Positions 12,046 to 23,314 of a DNA stretch of 64,000 nt are shown here, piece by piece. Each line of letters opens with the position of its first letter. The stretch's first letter is position 1. A program made the position numbers and the translations under genes. The DNA comes from Polytrichum commune (lineage: Eukaryota; Streptophyta; Polytrichopsida; Polytrichales; Polytrichaceae): positions 4,464,001 through 4,528,000 of the forward strand of contig OX485803.1 of assembly GCA_950295325.1 (NCBI GenBank). Direction: 5' to 3'. The notes beneath the pieces are model-generated. The model worked only from the letters and a program-made list of their open reading frames with translations. It was not told the DNA's origin and ran no database searches.

Positions 12046-12850
12046 GATCTTTCGGATCTTTCTGTATTAACGCAAGGTGTATTCCATAGATTCCCCTTAA
12101 AATGACCGGTTATTTCTGTAACTAGTCCATCTGTAACTAGCATTGGTTCTCCCTGTTCATTGATTCACTACTCAGGACAAGTGTGTGAGGCCCCTTGAGT
12201 AAGTGTTGTGATCTTTCGGACTCTTCTTTATTAATGCAAGGTATATTCCACGGATTCCCCTAAAATAATGGGTGAATTTTCCCTGAAGTCTTGAACATCG
12301 ACCGGTTATTTCTCTTCAACCTCAACCAGTTCCATCTGTAACTATATATGTAGCAGTCGGTTCTCCCCGGTCACTGACTCGCAACTCGGGACAAGTGAGT
12401 GAGTGAGTGAGTATATGTTGTGATCTTTCGGACTCTTCTTTATTAATGCAAGGTATATTCCACGGATTCCCCTAAATAATGGGCGATTTTTCCCTGAAGT
12501 CTTGAACATCGACCGGTTACTTCTCTTCAACCTCAACCAGTTCCATCTGTAACTATATATATGTAGCAGGCAGTTCTACCTGTTCACTGACTCGCGACTC
12601 GGGACAAGTGAGTGAGTGAGTGAGTATATGTTGTGATCTTTCGGACTCTTCTTTATTAATGCAAGGTATATTGCACAGATTCCCCTAAAATGATGGGTGA
12701 TTTTTCCCTGAAGTCGTGAACATCGACCGGTTATTTCTCATCAACCTCAACCAGTTCCATCTGTAACTAAGTTATGTTATGTAGCAGTCGGTTCTCCCCG
12801 GTCACTGACTCGCGACTCGGGACAAGTGAGTGAGAGGCCCCTCGAGTATA
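12046..12850 (+). repeat. Tandem array, 212-bp unit, about 3.8 copies
   Basis: Units start at 'gatctttcgga' near 12,046, 12,210, 12,422 and 12,634, so the second and third units are exactly 212 bp; the first is shorter (about 164 bp). Each carries 'tattaatgcaaggtatattcc', 'gaacatcgaccggttatttct', 'cagtcggttctcccc' and a (GAGT)n tract. Degenerate single units occur inverted at 14,640-14,780 and 47,760-47,890. No open frame spans the units, and there is no spacer variation of CRISPR type. Confidence 0.88.
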
Positions 12851-13409
12851 TGCTGTGGGACAAGGATGTTTGGAGCATGGAAAATACGGGCATTGATGGG
12901 GGAAATCAATGTGGGGAGCGGGAGTACAGCAAGGAAGTTAGTTGAGTTTTAAAGCTGATGATGCCACCTCGATCTCAGGTCTTGTTGCCAATCCGATTTG
13001 TAAGTCGATTTCCGGGTACACTGTCGTATTTGAAGTACCCAAAACTTACGACCCGAGCTGTACACATACTACTACATTAATTAATTCGATCGCTTGGGAG
13101 GTATACTTTCATGTGACCATACATCCGTCCCACTCCTGGTTCACAAGGTGATGTATCTTATTAACTTCCAGTAACTCTGACGCTGCGTGGTGCTATCATA
13201 GCCCCACAAGGACGCCAAAACAGACACCCCCCCCCCCGGGTCCAGTTGCAAACATCACATTCTGTAACACATATGAGCTGGTACTCAACTTGTAACTCCA
13301 TGTTCAAGAACAGTGAACGGAGAGGAGAACCGACGGCTAAGGTAGACGAGGCTAATGTGGACACCTGCAGCTCTGAGGAATCATCCAATCGATGAACTTG
13401 GGCATCATA
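12851..13409. other. Intergenic, nothing coding recognised
   Basis: Contains an 11-base C run at 13,227-13,237. The short frames on both strands overlap each other and show no family resemblance. Confidence 0.35.
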
Positions 13410-14640
13410 AGCTTGAGCATGTTAGTCATTGCGAATCAAGACCAAAGGATTTGAAATTGCTGAAATCGGAGTTGAGGAAGGTGTTGACTTAGGTTTTGGA
13501 ATGAAAGATTCTTTGCTTCCCAATCTGGTGTTATTAGGTGTGCGTGTGTGAGGGGGGGGGGGGGGAACACTCTTCCATCGTTCAGTGTTGTGTAAGTGGA
13601 CGACATCATTAGCAAATTCTACATGGGTCGTTTGCCAATGGGGGCATTCACGGTTGGGGTACTACTTTTGGGTGTCTAACGGTTTAAGAACTATTTTAGA
13701 CAACTTTACATACTTGGTGTGCTTAGATTTGTATTGTGGAGCATATTTTGGATCATACCTACATTTCATACTCCATATTGAGTACACTGACAAAGTTAAT
13801 TTACAAGGAATAGGGTCATCTAAGATATCATTTTGATTCCTTAAAAGGACATTCATGGGTGTTGTCAAAATTGTTCACCTTAGGATCAAGGAATGAAAAG
13901 GACAACAAAAACTAATCGAAAGGATCCCAATTTTTTTCCTCACAATCACCGTTCAAGTGTGTACCAATAGAACCAAAAATGTATTGCATACCAATTGTAT
14001 AACTTTACATGTGGTACCAAACATGGCCAACAATACACAAAATCATGGCTACATGAAAAAGAAACGTTTAGTATTAGAGTTGGACATTAAAAAATATATG
14101 TATGGACACATGACACTTACACCAAGGTACTAGGATGCAAAACATGAAAAAATTGACCTCTGATGTACACTTGAATAGTAAAAATTGCCATTGATGTGGC
14201 CCAAACAAGTCATATGACCTCTTTACAAGTTTTATGACTTATCTACTCATTTCATAGGGAATTTATCCATTATTGGTGATTATTTAATAAGAAATAATAT
14301 CTTTCTTGATAAAGCCTATGAACTACATACTTATCTATTTAAAATTTATTGATCAAATAATAGTAAATCATGATAAACGCCGAGATCCAATGCGACATAG
14401 TCCTTAAGTCCTTTGTCCCAAAAGTAGTACCCCAACCGTGAATGGACCCCAATGAAAACCAAGTTTAATGCCAATGTTGATTGTATGATGTCTCTAAAGT
14501 GGTCATGAGTAAGACAAAATGTTGCCGAACTAACTCTTCATTATAGAATACCCACAACACAAGTTGATCGGCACCTCATAGTCACATGCCACCACTCATT
14601 GAGTTAGAGTGACTATACTGCCGATTATGAGCATAAATAG
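13410..14640 (+). repeat. Dispersed repeat family R4, copy 1 (split by an inserted element)
   Basis: The outer parts (13,410-13,640 and 14,451-14,640) match the continuous sequence 63,690-64,000 at the window's end: 'gaagtcggagttgaggaaggtgt' type sequence, a G run, 'cgttcagtgttgtgt', 'aaccaagtttaatgccaatgttgat', 'cattatagaatacccacaacacaagtt'. The middle 810 bp is an insertion missing from the other copy. It has 14 G at 13,552-13,565. Confidence 0.8.
13641..14450. mobile_element. 810-bp non-autonomous DNA transposon with near-perfect terminal repeats
   Basis: The left end reads GGGG then CATTCACGGTTGGGGTACTACTTTTGGG, and the right end is its exact complement over 28 bases plus GGACCCC. AATG flanks both ends (13,637-13,640 and 14,451-14,454), and the paralogous empty site near 63,877-63,884 reads TATG followed by the same right flank. 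The target duplication is thus 3-4 bp. No transposase homology is visible inside; the short internal frames are unremarkable. I cannot assign the superfamily. Confidence 0.85.
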
Positions 14641-14780
14641 ACAACCGATTAAGTTGAGTTTAAGAAATAACGGGTTAAAGTTCAAGACTTCAGGAAAATT
14701 ACCCACAATTTTAGGGGAATTTATGAAACGGGCCTCAAATTAATGAAGAAAAACCGAAAGATTACAACGTGTAACTTGTT
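14641..14780 (-). repeat. Inverted single unit related to the 212-bp array
   Basis: Read on the minus strand it gives 'gtaatctttcgg', 'cattaatttgagg', 'attcccctaaaat', 'cctgaagtcttgaac' and 'aacccgttatttctt', all collinear with the unit at 12.2-12.85 kb. Confidence 0.6.
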
Positions 14781-15083
14781 GGACTTGGAAACACTTTATT
14801 GAATGAGTATGCTCAAAAATTTCCCCAGACACTGTAAGACTCGTGGGCAAGGACCCACTCATATTACTTATTGCAACACCCAACTATTCATGAATGTTGA
14901 AGGGTGTTTGATCAACTCGGTTGGAGTCCAAATACCTATTCATGGTGAAGCTGTTTTCAATGAACGTGACCCACTTTGGCTGCCCTTTTGTATGCACTTT
15001 GTGTTATTGTATGCATCATAATCAAATAATTAATCGTACACAACATTGTGAAGGCAAACTGAAAATGTACTCCAAACACTTGT

Positions 15084-15512
15084 CATGTTGGTGAAAGAAG
15101 AATGTAAATCTTTCAGTGTGGTAGATTTATAAATTTCCCAATGATGTAGGACAAGTTTCTGGTGACACATGAATATTGGTCGGGAGTCATATGCTTGTAG
15201 TGATTGATAGAACAACACCATAATTATCATGAATGCAACAAGAAGCCGCAATCATGTCAATTTTGTTTATGGGTGTGGGTTATCATTTGGAATTACATGT
15301 TGCTATAACTTTCTAACAAGTATACCATCTTTACCAAGCAAGTTATCACTACCAATATATGAATAATGCGCAACCATCGTGAATAAGGGGCAACCATCAT
15401 GTGCTAGTGAAAGAACAATGCAAATCTACCACTGTGGTAGATGATAAATTTCTAGTGATGTAGGGTAAGTTTCCAATGACGCATGACAATTGCGTTAGAC
15501 TCAGATGCTTGT
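15084..15512 (+). repeat. Degenerate direct duplication, about 115-bp blocks
   Basis: Blocks at about 15,084-15,202 and 15,399-15,512 share 'gtgaaagaa.aatg.aaatct', 'gtgtggtagat', 'ataaatttc', 'tgatgtagg..aagttt', 'tcatatgcttgtagtg' with substitutions. Spacing is about 315 bp. No function seen. Confidence 0.6.
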
Positions 15513-16816
15513 AGTGTATTTTTTGTTCTTTGATGTGCATATCAGCTATTTTGTATATGAATAAAAATTAATAATATTTGTGAAGTATTATAGCAACTTG
15601 TAACTTTATACGATAAAACACACTTATAGGACAACTAATGTAGTGTATAGTACCAGCATGGGCCCGTTCCGTCTTGGACCTTTGCACTTGTTCATATGAC
15701 ACATCATTTTTAACGTGATCCCCCCTTGGGGTGGACATGTAGAAAAGTTAAGAAACTCGGTGGGTTAAAACATGGTCCAATTAATTCTTAGGAGGACAAT
15801 GTTAGAAAAATGTAGAGTTAACATAGGGTCACTTCTTGTTAAAAATACAATGGCCATATAAAATCACATGCATGTACTGATACCTACCTTAATGTGGGCT
15901 TGAAGAAAACATAGCATAGCAAAAAAGGTGTCAAGATTGTTTACTTCATCTAGGATCCATTTTATTGTCTACTTGAATCTGAATAAATTTTTGTTGACAT
16001 CCCTCATCAGTCAAAATAGTATGGAACCCAACTTCTGTTCATTTTAGGGTTTCAAGCTCTAGCTTCGTGCTCAATTCGTTTGTTGGTTTGGAGAAGGATG
16101 TGTGTTTGCATGTTGCGGGAAGGTTTAGGGCTTGTGGTGTTTCTTTGCATGCCTAATCCAAGTGATGATGATGTATTGGTGCATATGAAATTCTTGAGTT
16201 CACATGTAGAGACACATGATCTGTTATGTATAGGGTTGATGGACTCAAGCATGTATGATTTGCTACAACCATAATTTTTTTGGTCAAAAATTAATTTTGT
16301 AACCACACAATATGCTATAAAATATATGTCTTCTATACATCATGATAGGGTCAATAATATTGACAACAAAATGACATTCCAAATAACAATAGGGTGCATT
16401 TGAATAAGGAAACTGTGCATGATACTACCCAAATAAAAATAAAACCTCTTATTGACCGTGTATATGACAAAATTATACTAAATGACCGCCCCGAATTTCT
16501 TCTGGCCGTGTAATATTTAGCAAAATTATAACCAAATATTATGTACGTACAAGGAGTTGCACATGAACAAACTGGACCACTCAAACCTGCACCCAACTTG
16601 GCCATCCAAATAACCGAATATGCATTCACATATGACATGTACATTGACCAAGCTATCAAAAAAAGAAGACAACTACAACTCCCTTATAGAGCTCAAGGAT
16701 GGAAAGTCAACCCACTTTTGATCATCACCCATGAGTCTGTGGAACCAATTACATAAGAAGCATAGAATTATTAATAAGCCTACACACCCACTCACATAGA
16801 ATACATATTGTAACTA
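15513..16816. other. Intergenic, nothing recognised
   Basis: The plus- and minus-strand frames around 16,050-16,760 are overlapping chance frames without motifs. Confidence 0.35.
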
Positions 16817-17307
16817 CACCCCAAACTCCGTAATATCAACCTCCATAATGTCACACATTCTTTAATATCCCAAAACCCTAGGGAACAAATGTTCGTAGTT
16901 CAAATCTCACTCGTTATTGTCACATCTCTCTCCCTTATATAACGAAATTTGTCATTAATGCAAACCACTAAAGAAGTCAACCCACACCCTTGCATTGCGT
17001 CATGTGTCGACATGTGGAGTGTCACCTTCTTATTTTATTTTATTTTTCTTCTTCTTCTTATGCCACTTGTTGAATGTTGGTACATGTGTCCGCCATATCG
17101 CTCGGGAAGGTCAAGTGGAGTGGACCACACTAGCGTAGGTGACGGGAGAACGAATTCAAATTATCCTCACATCTCCTTTGTGCTATTTCACAATGTCACA
17201 TGCTACGCTAATTCTACAGTATCACGCATCCATGTTAATACTACAAAACTTTGTAATATCACGTGCACTTTGGTTGCCACAAATGTAATACTACGGAGTT
17301 TAGAGTG
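16817..17307 (+). mobile_element. TA-flanked MITE family M2, copy 1 (491 bp)
   Basis: It starts CACCCCAAACTCCGTAATATCA and ends TAATACTACGGAGTTTAGAGTG, an inverted pair, with TA on both sides (16,815-16,816; 17,308-17,309), which fits Tc1/mariner-type transposition. The interior matches 43,625-44,092 along its length ('gaacaaatgttcgtagttcaaat', 'cattaatgcaaaccac.aaagaagtcaaccca', 'gtggagtgtcaccttcttatt'). Further ACTCCGTAATATCA-like motifs repeat inside in both orientations. It has no coding capacity. Confidence 0.88.
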
Positions 17308-18531
17308 TACATTACACTCAAGCTGAGCCCACCTACCACAAAGTAGGCAATATTCCCTACCTTTGTACCAAGTGGACTCATAAACACCATAGGGTTAACA
17401 TGCTCAAATTCATGTTGGTTTCAAAACCGATGTTTTATTTTCTTTGTTTTCTTTGGTGCTTTAGGCACTATGCCCCCCCCCCCCCACTCCATCTCTCCGG
17501 AAAGTTGGTGAATAGAGGATGATGACCTCAACCCCACTCCATTGCCAATCAAGACAAGAATAAAATATTGGTAGTGGTACAAACCACTTGTAGTTCAACT
17601 AGCATTTGCTTAGGGAAGGGCCACTAGCAAATAAACATTTCCTACCTAGATTTACACCTACTAGTACCAAGTCACTTCACACTCATATCCACTTAAAACG
17701 AATCTGGATTGGATATAGGGCACAAACACTCAACTCCCAACCTACATGGAGCTTATAACCTGGAGTCACATCCTCCCCCCCAAAAACACTTTATACCCTA
17801 TTCCCCAATATCATTACACCCCTAGACAAAATTTCACTACAATTACAAACTATTGGTTAGTATTAAAAATTATTGGTTACTGGTATAATGTCTATTGCCT
17901 GCAAAAGGTGAAGTAATGCTACACCCAAAGTCAATACAGTTATGGACATTTTCGAACATGTCCATAAAGGAGATTGGAGTTCTTATTATTATTGTATGCA
18001 CTTAGCAACATTGTGGAAATAACCCGAAACAAATAAAACATACAATACCGATAATCTTCGTGATGAGTGCAATATGAAGTTGCAAACTAAGGTAGCCGGT
18101 GTTAAAGTAATATTTTTGGAATGTACATGAAATGCCTCCCAACCTATCTACCCAAGCCACCGAAGCTTAACCGCATTGCCTCCCAAACTAAACATTCATG
18201 CCGACCAAAATTAACTTGCATGCCACCTAAGTTTAACTTGCTTGGCTACCTATTCACACTGCTATGTGGGCCCTTCTATGTTAGCTCTCCAAACTACTGC
18301 TAACCCAACATGTAGCTTAACATGCCTTACATGTTGCCTTCATTCCCGACTTTCTACTAATTTTTCTAAGCTATTGTGATAGTATACTCTAACTAACGTA
18401 CTTGCCTGCAAACTCCCTAATAAAAAGACGTGTTTCAATATCAACTACAACTTTTGATTAATTCAATTGAGAGTTTCACAATCATCATGTAATCTCAAAG
18501 CATAGTGCATTAAGAATTAAGAAAATTGAGA
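17308..18531. other. Intergenic, nothing coding recognised
   Basis: A/C-rich plus strand with a 13-base C run at 17,473-17,485. No gene or repeat partner identified. Confidence 0.35.
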
Positions 18532-18559
18532 TCATGAAGAGAAAATAATCATCATTTCA

Positions 18560-20216
18560 ACCACGTTCAAATCATCATTCACAACATTCTCACTCAATGG
18601 TGGAAAGTGTGGATTAGGTTTATGAGCCCAAGGGGTCTCTATGAATTCAAGTTCGTGCAATGGAACCCCTTGTGGTTTGGCTTTGAGTCGGGCCATGGCA
18701 ATGTGCATGCTTTGGCAACATTTTGGTGGTGTGTTTCTACAATACTGGCCAATTATGATCCAAATATGGGTACTTTGGTTTTGAATTGGCGGTGTAGAGC
18801 CATTCACCCGCTGTTGCACAACTTTTGGCACTTCATTGCAAGTCAAAAACTCCCTTTGTCTCCTTCATTGCGATATGGGGCTTCTTTGTTTCTTTGCAAA
18901 ATTGCTTCTCAACCTCCCTCTTCCCATTGTTTAATTCTAACTCTTCATTCTTTCTCTTTCATGCCGCATTGACCTCCACCTTCTTCAATGCCTTCTCCTC
19001 CCATTGTGTTATGTATTCATCTGATGTCAAAACAATTGACTTGGTGTAGTCAATTATTGGTTTGCTTGCATTCTTCCTTCTTGTGTGTTCTTCTGGGAAT
19101 GTTGGAAGAGTCGAGAATTGGGATATGCTACTTGGTTCTTTCATGGGAAGATAATGCTTAATATTGAAGAAATTTCGTAAATGTTATTCATCTTCACATT
19201 TAGTGCTTGGAATGCTATCTTCCCACATTCCGGTGACACCGAAATCGGTAAGTCATCTTCCCTTTCCTTGTCAACCTCCACAAAGTAATGTCAAACATTC
19301 AAGCACTCCTCTAGTGTGTATATTTAAATGAAGTCTCCCTCAATTCTTCAACTGATATTGGAAAAGGTGTTGCAATTGCTTCACCTTCTTCACAAAGTGT
19401 CCAACAATCAGAAGGTGCCATCTTGTTGTTTGTTTTCGTGTCATCAAGTGGCCAAACACCATATGCGCAAAACATGGCAATGATGTTCTCCGCACACAAA
19501 ACTCTCTTCAATGACACCAAAACCCAATGGGCAAGGCCCTCTTTCCGAGCTCCAATGCCTTTGTTTGCTATGCACCATATCTCATGACAATGTGTAAACA
19601 TTTTCGTGCAACTCTTAAAGCATGCTATGTCTAGTGGATGAAGAGTGTGAAAGGTATGAGAGGGTAGAGTGATTAGATCCCATCCCAACATGCCCGCTTG
19701 ACTGACAACATTGATTGTTACATGCAAGTTGTGCTCATCAAGAATAAAAAAGGTGGTGGTTGGAAGGAGACAACTTTCCACCCGCGTTTTGCATACATTT
19801 TGCAAAATGAGATAGCCACTTGTGGAAAAGAATTATGTCATCCATGCTTTGGGTGTGTTGCCATGCAAGCACTTGTTTCTCATTTGTGAAGGTAGTTTGT
19901 TTTCATTTGCTTCCCCTTGAATATGTACAAAATTGAAATGCACTCTTTCACCACATTGATGCAACTCAACATGGAGAGGTGCTTTCTTTCATTTGGCGTC
20001 ATGGTGTGCACATTCTTCACACCTCACCCACCCAACACAACTGGTCCACAACTCCTTTTTGCTTGTGCATAGCTTTGATCACAATCCCATATTTGATTTG
20101 GAGAGTAGTTGTGCAAGCAATATGTGGTGCGGATATGACCATACAAAAACTTTACATTTTATGGACACAGACCCGTGCATGTCCAGTCCCCAACCCTTGC
20201 ACAACACGCAATGAAA
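18560..20216 (-). pseudogene. Pogo-type (DDE_1) transposase, 3' half, decayed and cut by the CACTA insertion
   Basis: Read on the minus strand from 20,216 downward, pieces in shifting frames match plant pogo/Tigger-like DDE transposases: a LRVVQGL-like start, HNYSPNQIWDCDQS (the NxDE-type box), VKECISILYIFKGK, HPKAWMT, FILDEHNLHVT (second catalytic Asp box), then LPSHTFHTLHPLDIACF (third Asp box) and AYGVWPLDD. A tail follows with PTFPEEH, KPIIDYTKSIVLTSDEY and EEKALKK. The longest open piece is 19,311-19,805. Frameshifts and stops make it non-functional. The N-terminal half lies at 29,116-29,491, across the inserted transposon. In its intact state the protein would bind terminal repeats and cut DNA at TA targets. 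Confidence 0.82.
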
Positions 20217-20239
20217 CACTATAAGAAACCCGCGTTTTT

Positions 20240-20470
20240 GGGGTCGTTTTACGGAAACGCGTCTTGTTTTCATAGACGTCATTATGTTCGGCCGTTAACG
20301 CAGGCAGTAGTCTAAATTTTGAAGGATGTTGCGGGAAACATGAGAGATCTTTTCCCTCGACATGGAGATGTTAGTAAGGATGGGCGTATTCTTTTAGATG
20401 TTCTGTTAAACGTGTTGATGTTCACCGCTGACGTGTTTGAAAACGAGAAGGCCACGTCATCACCGGGTGT
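20240..20470. repeat. CACTA left subterminal region with ACGTC/GACGT motifs
   Basis: TAGACGTCATT near 20,275, GCTGACGTG near 20,430 and CCACGTCATC near 20,452 fall within 250 bp of the terminus. The right end has a denser set. Such motifs are the usual binding sites of the element's own small DNA-binding protein. Confidence 0.5.
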
Positions 20471-20957
20471 CATTTTTTGCATGCACAGTCACGTTGGTTG
20501 CGGTGGGCAGACTCGAAAAGCTGCCTGGGGGAAAAAAAAAGCATGAATGGGCAGCTATTTGCGGGGAGCTATAAAAACTGAATTCCATCCCAAATAATTT
20601 GGGAAATTCCACATAACGGGTTGGGACTGCTTGAATATGGTTAATTCCATGCATGATATTTTCCAAAATTGCGTTGACATGTTTACCATATATGTCTAAA
20701 AAAGTAAAGATTTTTGAGGGATCCGTCTTCTTTCTTTCTTTAGCATAAAATATATATGTTGGGATTGCAATAAAAGACAAAGTACATATTGCCTTGCAAC
20801 AACTTTCATAAGCTATTTCCAGATTTAAAGACAGATGAACTTCAGGCTTGTAATTTAAATTCAAAGACATGAACACAACATCATCCATTGCAAAATATGG
20901 ATCTTTATTGCTCCTTCCAATTGGAATATACATGCTTGACACCTTTGTTGCTCTCAT
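20460..20957 (-). CDS. Unrecognised 165-codon open frame inside the CACTA element
   Basis: An open frame of 165 codons on the minus strand between the left terminus and the TnpD remnant. The translation has an ordinary amino acid mix, with a stretch like AYESCCKAICTLSFIAIPTYIFYAKE and a segment KIFTFLDIYGKHVNAILENIMHGIN, but I recognise no family. It is less G+C-rich than the neighbouring transposon genes, so it could be a host gene fragment picked up by the element, which CACTA elements often do, or a chance frame. No intron signals or promoter were identified. I give no function. Confidence 0.25.
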   Translation of the reverse strand: MRATKVSSMYIPIGRSNKDPYFAMDDVVFMSLNLNYKPEVHLSLNLEIAYESCCKAICTLSFIAIPTYIFYAKERKKTDPSKIFTFLDIYGKHVNAILENIMHGINHIQAVPTRYVEFPKLFGMEFSFYSSPQIAAHSCFFFPPGSFSSLPTATNVTVHAKNDTR

Positions 20958-21212
20958 CCACGATGTCGTGGTCGCATCCCAGCGAGGAAATCAAAATCTA
21001 ACTATTGGAAAACAAATAATGCCCGGAACACTCCACATCCATGTGGTCCTCTTATTGCACATGTCATAGAGGACGTTTTTGCAAATGCAAGTGTAGACAT
21101 CAACTTTGACACTCCGCTCTGACCCTGCATGCCGTGTGTTGTGAGACTCTTGGCTGTATTGCATGCCATATGCGTTGTGACGTTGGTGCATGTGCTTTGG
21201 GAGAAGGCCATG

Positions 21213-21967
21213 TTACTGTGTGTCTTCGTGGTCTTCTTGGCCGCGATCATCTAGTCCTGTTGGGATGTACACACCGTCGTCATCGGCGGGCTCTCTGATT
21301 GGCTCTACATCTTCCACCCGTGGTTGTAAACCCAAGAAGTCACCATCGTGGCCCACGTCAATTATGTTTGGCATGCATTGGTTGATTTGTAGTTGCCCGC
21401 GTCTACCCCTGACTTCCGTTCGACATACAATCTTCCAACCCGGCCTCGTTGGATCATTGGAGAGGAAGACTTGTTGACAGTGCAAAGGAAATGCAAAAGA
21501 GTTTGAATGCACCATGCCATCCATGTGGTTGAAGTTTGCCATAGTGAAACCATACCGGTCCCTTTCAATGTTTGGATGACGAGATCCTGGCTTGGACGAA
21601 CCCAATCGCACACTAACACGGTCGTGCAATGATTTCGGTAGTCCAACTCCAGAATCTCTTTGATGTACCCCACATAGTCCTCGGTTGTCTCTATAGGTCG
21701 CCCATTTCGCAAACCCCATGGTATTTGTCGCGTGAAAGATGCCACCACACACGAATCACGCGTGACGCGGCCACCTTCAGCACTACGAACACGAAAGTGG
21801 CCACTCGCAACTCCGTGTGCAAAATTATGTCCCCGAGAGGCACGTGACGTAGTGTGCGTCCATCTTCCGTGAAACGGATGGTCGCAACACGGCGTCCAGC
21901 TGACGTCATGTTCCAATCGCTCACTTGGCGATGTTGTTCGCAAAGACGACCACAGAGAGGTCCTCAC
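21213..21967 (-). pseudogene. TnpD-type CACTA transposase remnant (C-terminal DUF4216 domain only)
   Basis: The minus-strand translation shows VTRDSCVVASFTRQIPWG, then DYVGYIKEILELDY and TTVLVCDWV in one frame, continuing in a second frame as DRYGFTMANFNHMDG, FAFPLHCQQVFLSNDP and GWKIVCRTEV. This is the order of motifs in DUF4216, the C-terminal domain of plant En/Spm TNP2 transposases (new-site glycine/Tyr 'YYG..EILEL', 'FKCDW', 'A.QVFYV.D', 'W.VV'). An acidic tail follows. A frameshift of one or two bases lies near 21,590-21,620. The upstream Transposase_21 catalytic domain is absent: nothing between 21,970 and 23,300 resembles it. The gene is therefore truncated and broken. Confidence 0.8.
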
Positions 21968-23314
21968 ATGCCCACCATTTCAAAAGCTGCAACAAATCGC
22001 GGAATTCTTTTTCACGTCATGTTCCATTAATGCATGAGTCGTAAAATAGCCTCGGCCTACACATGTTGTCACCCTTGTCAACTGCAACCAAAATCTTCCA
22101 GGGACCACTGTACCTCTTTCAAATTGCAACAAAAACATGAGCGGCAATTCCCTACATGTCCTCATGGATGTCCACATATGTGTCGTTTTGGACGTGATCC
22201 TGTCCAAGGTGTCATCTTCTTGGACACGCAAACGAAGATGCCCACACTAACACAATAGAGCATTCAATAAATGTACATGTATGGGGCAATCATGGATGTT
22301 GCACATCACCATTCCCCAATCTGCGGCACACTCTACAAACGTTTGAGGTGAATAGCGAATTTGGAAGTGTGCTGCATGGTAATGTGCATTGAAAGAAATT
22401 TGCACATCTACACTTGGCATGTGGGTGGCACAGCTGGCGGATTGGGTAGCATGTTCCAAGTACGCCACTTCCATTCCCATACGAAGACACTGCGCATGAT
22501 ATGCACATGACACATTGGATGTCAGAAATGACATCTACGCAAACAGTGGGTTCTGACACGGAAGTAAAAAGGGATGTGAATTACCATTACCCACGTGTCC
22601 CACAGAGTAAACATCATAGTCAATGTCCCAGAAGAGTTGGGAAAGGGTTGCCGCTATTCTCCAAACCCTAAAGCTTGTCGTCAACCTTCGTGCGCACATT
22701 GCAAGCGCAACACTTAGCAGCATGGCAGTGTCACGTGCAACACGAATGCGGGCTAGGGTTGTCCATTTTGCAGAGACATCAAAACAACCGCGCAAGGTGG
22801 ATGTGGATGACTCCGAGGCCGCTGCAGTGCTCTCAAATTTTGTATTGCAATGCGGGGAGACGATGCCTTCCACTAAACAGAGTACAGTTGTTAAAACCCA
22901 GGGACCTCACTGCCGCCGCAGCTCCCGCTTGTTGCACCTGCTGGGGATTGAAAATGACTCGCCTCCGTCTACTAATGCAACCAACAAGAACAACCCAACT
23001 GCAAATGAGGTGAGTCTTCCATTGCAATTCGATTGATGATGTTGCCCCACGCAGGCTGCCGAATTTTGTCTCTCCGGATTCAAAATTTGGTCGCCTCCCC
23101 ACTGCCGAGGCTGCTCGGCCATGCAGCCTGTGCAGCCGGACCTCCACGTGTTTGTCCTCGGCTATAGGTTTCAAGCAGCCATAGGGTCCCTATGTGGCTA
23201 TAGGGCCACAAATGGCCATAGGCACAACCGCCCTCGCACTCAATACACCCTCTGTCCTCACTCTCTGTCCTGGTGTTTGCTTCGACGCTCGGGTGTTTGC
23301 AGCCGCCTCCGAAG

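Noticed and set aside
12046-12850. CRISPR-like or regulatory direct-repeat array
   Set aside because: The units are 212 bp and repeat in full with no unique spacers, in a plant nuclear context.
22623-23174. Genes of 112-137 codons on both strands inside the CACTA element
   Set aside because: Frames overlap on both strands because the region is G+C-rich and stop-poor; I could not see a domain. It may be the 5' leader of the Tnp1-like gene.
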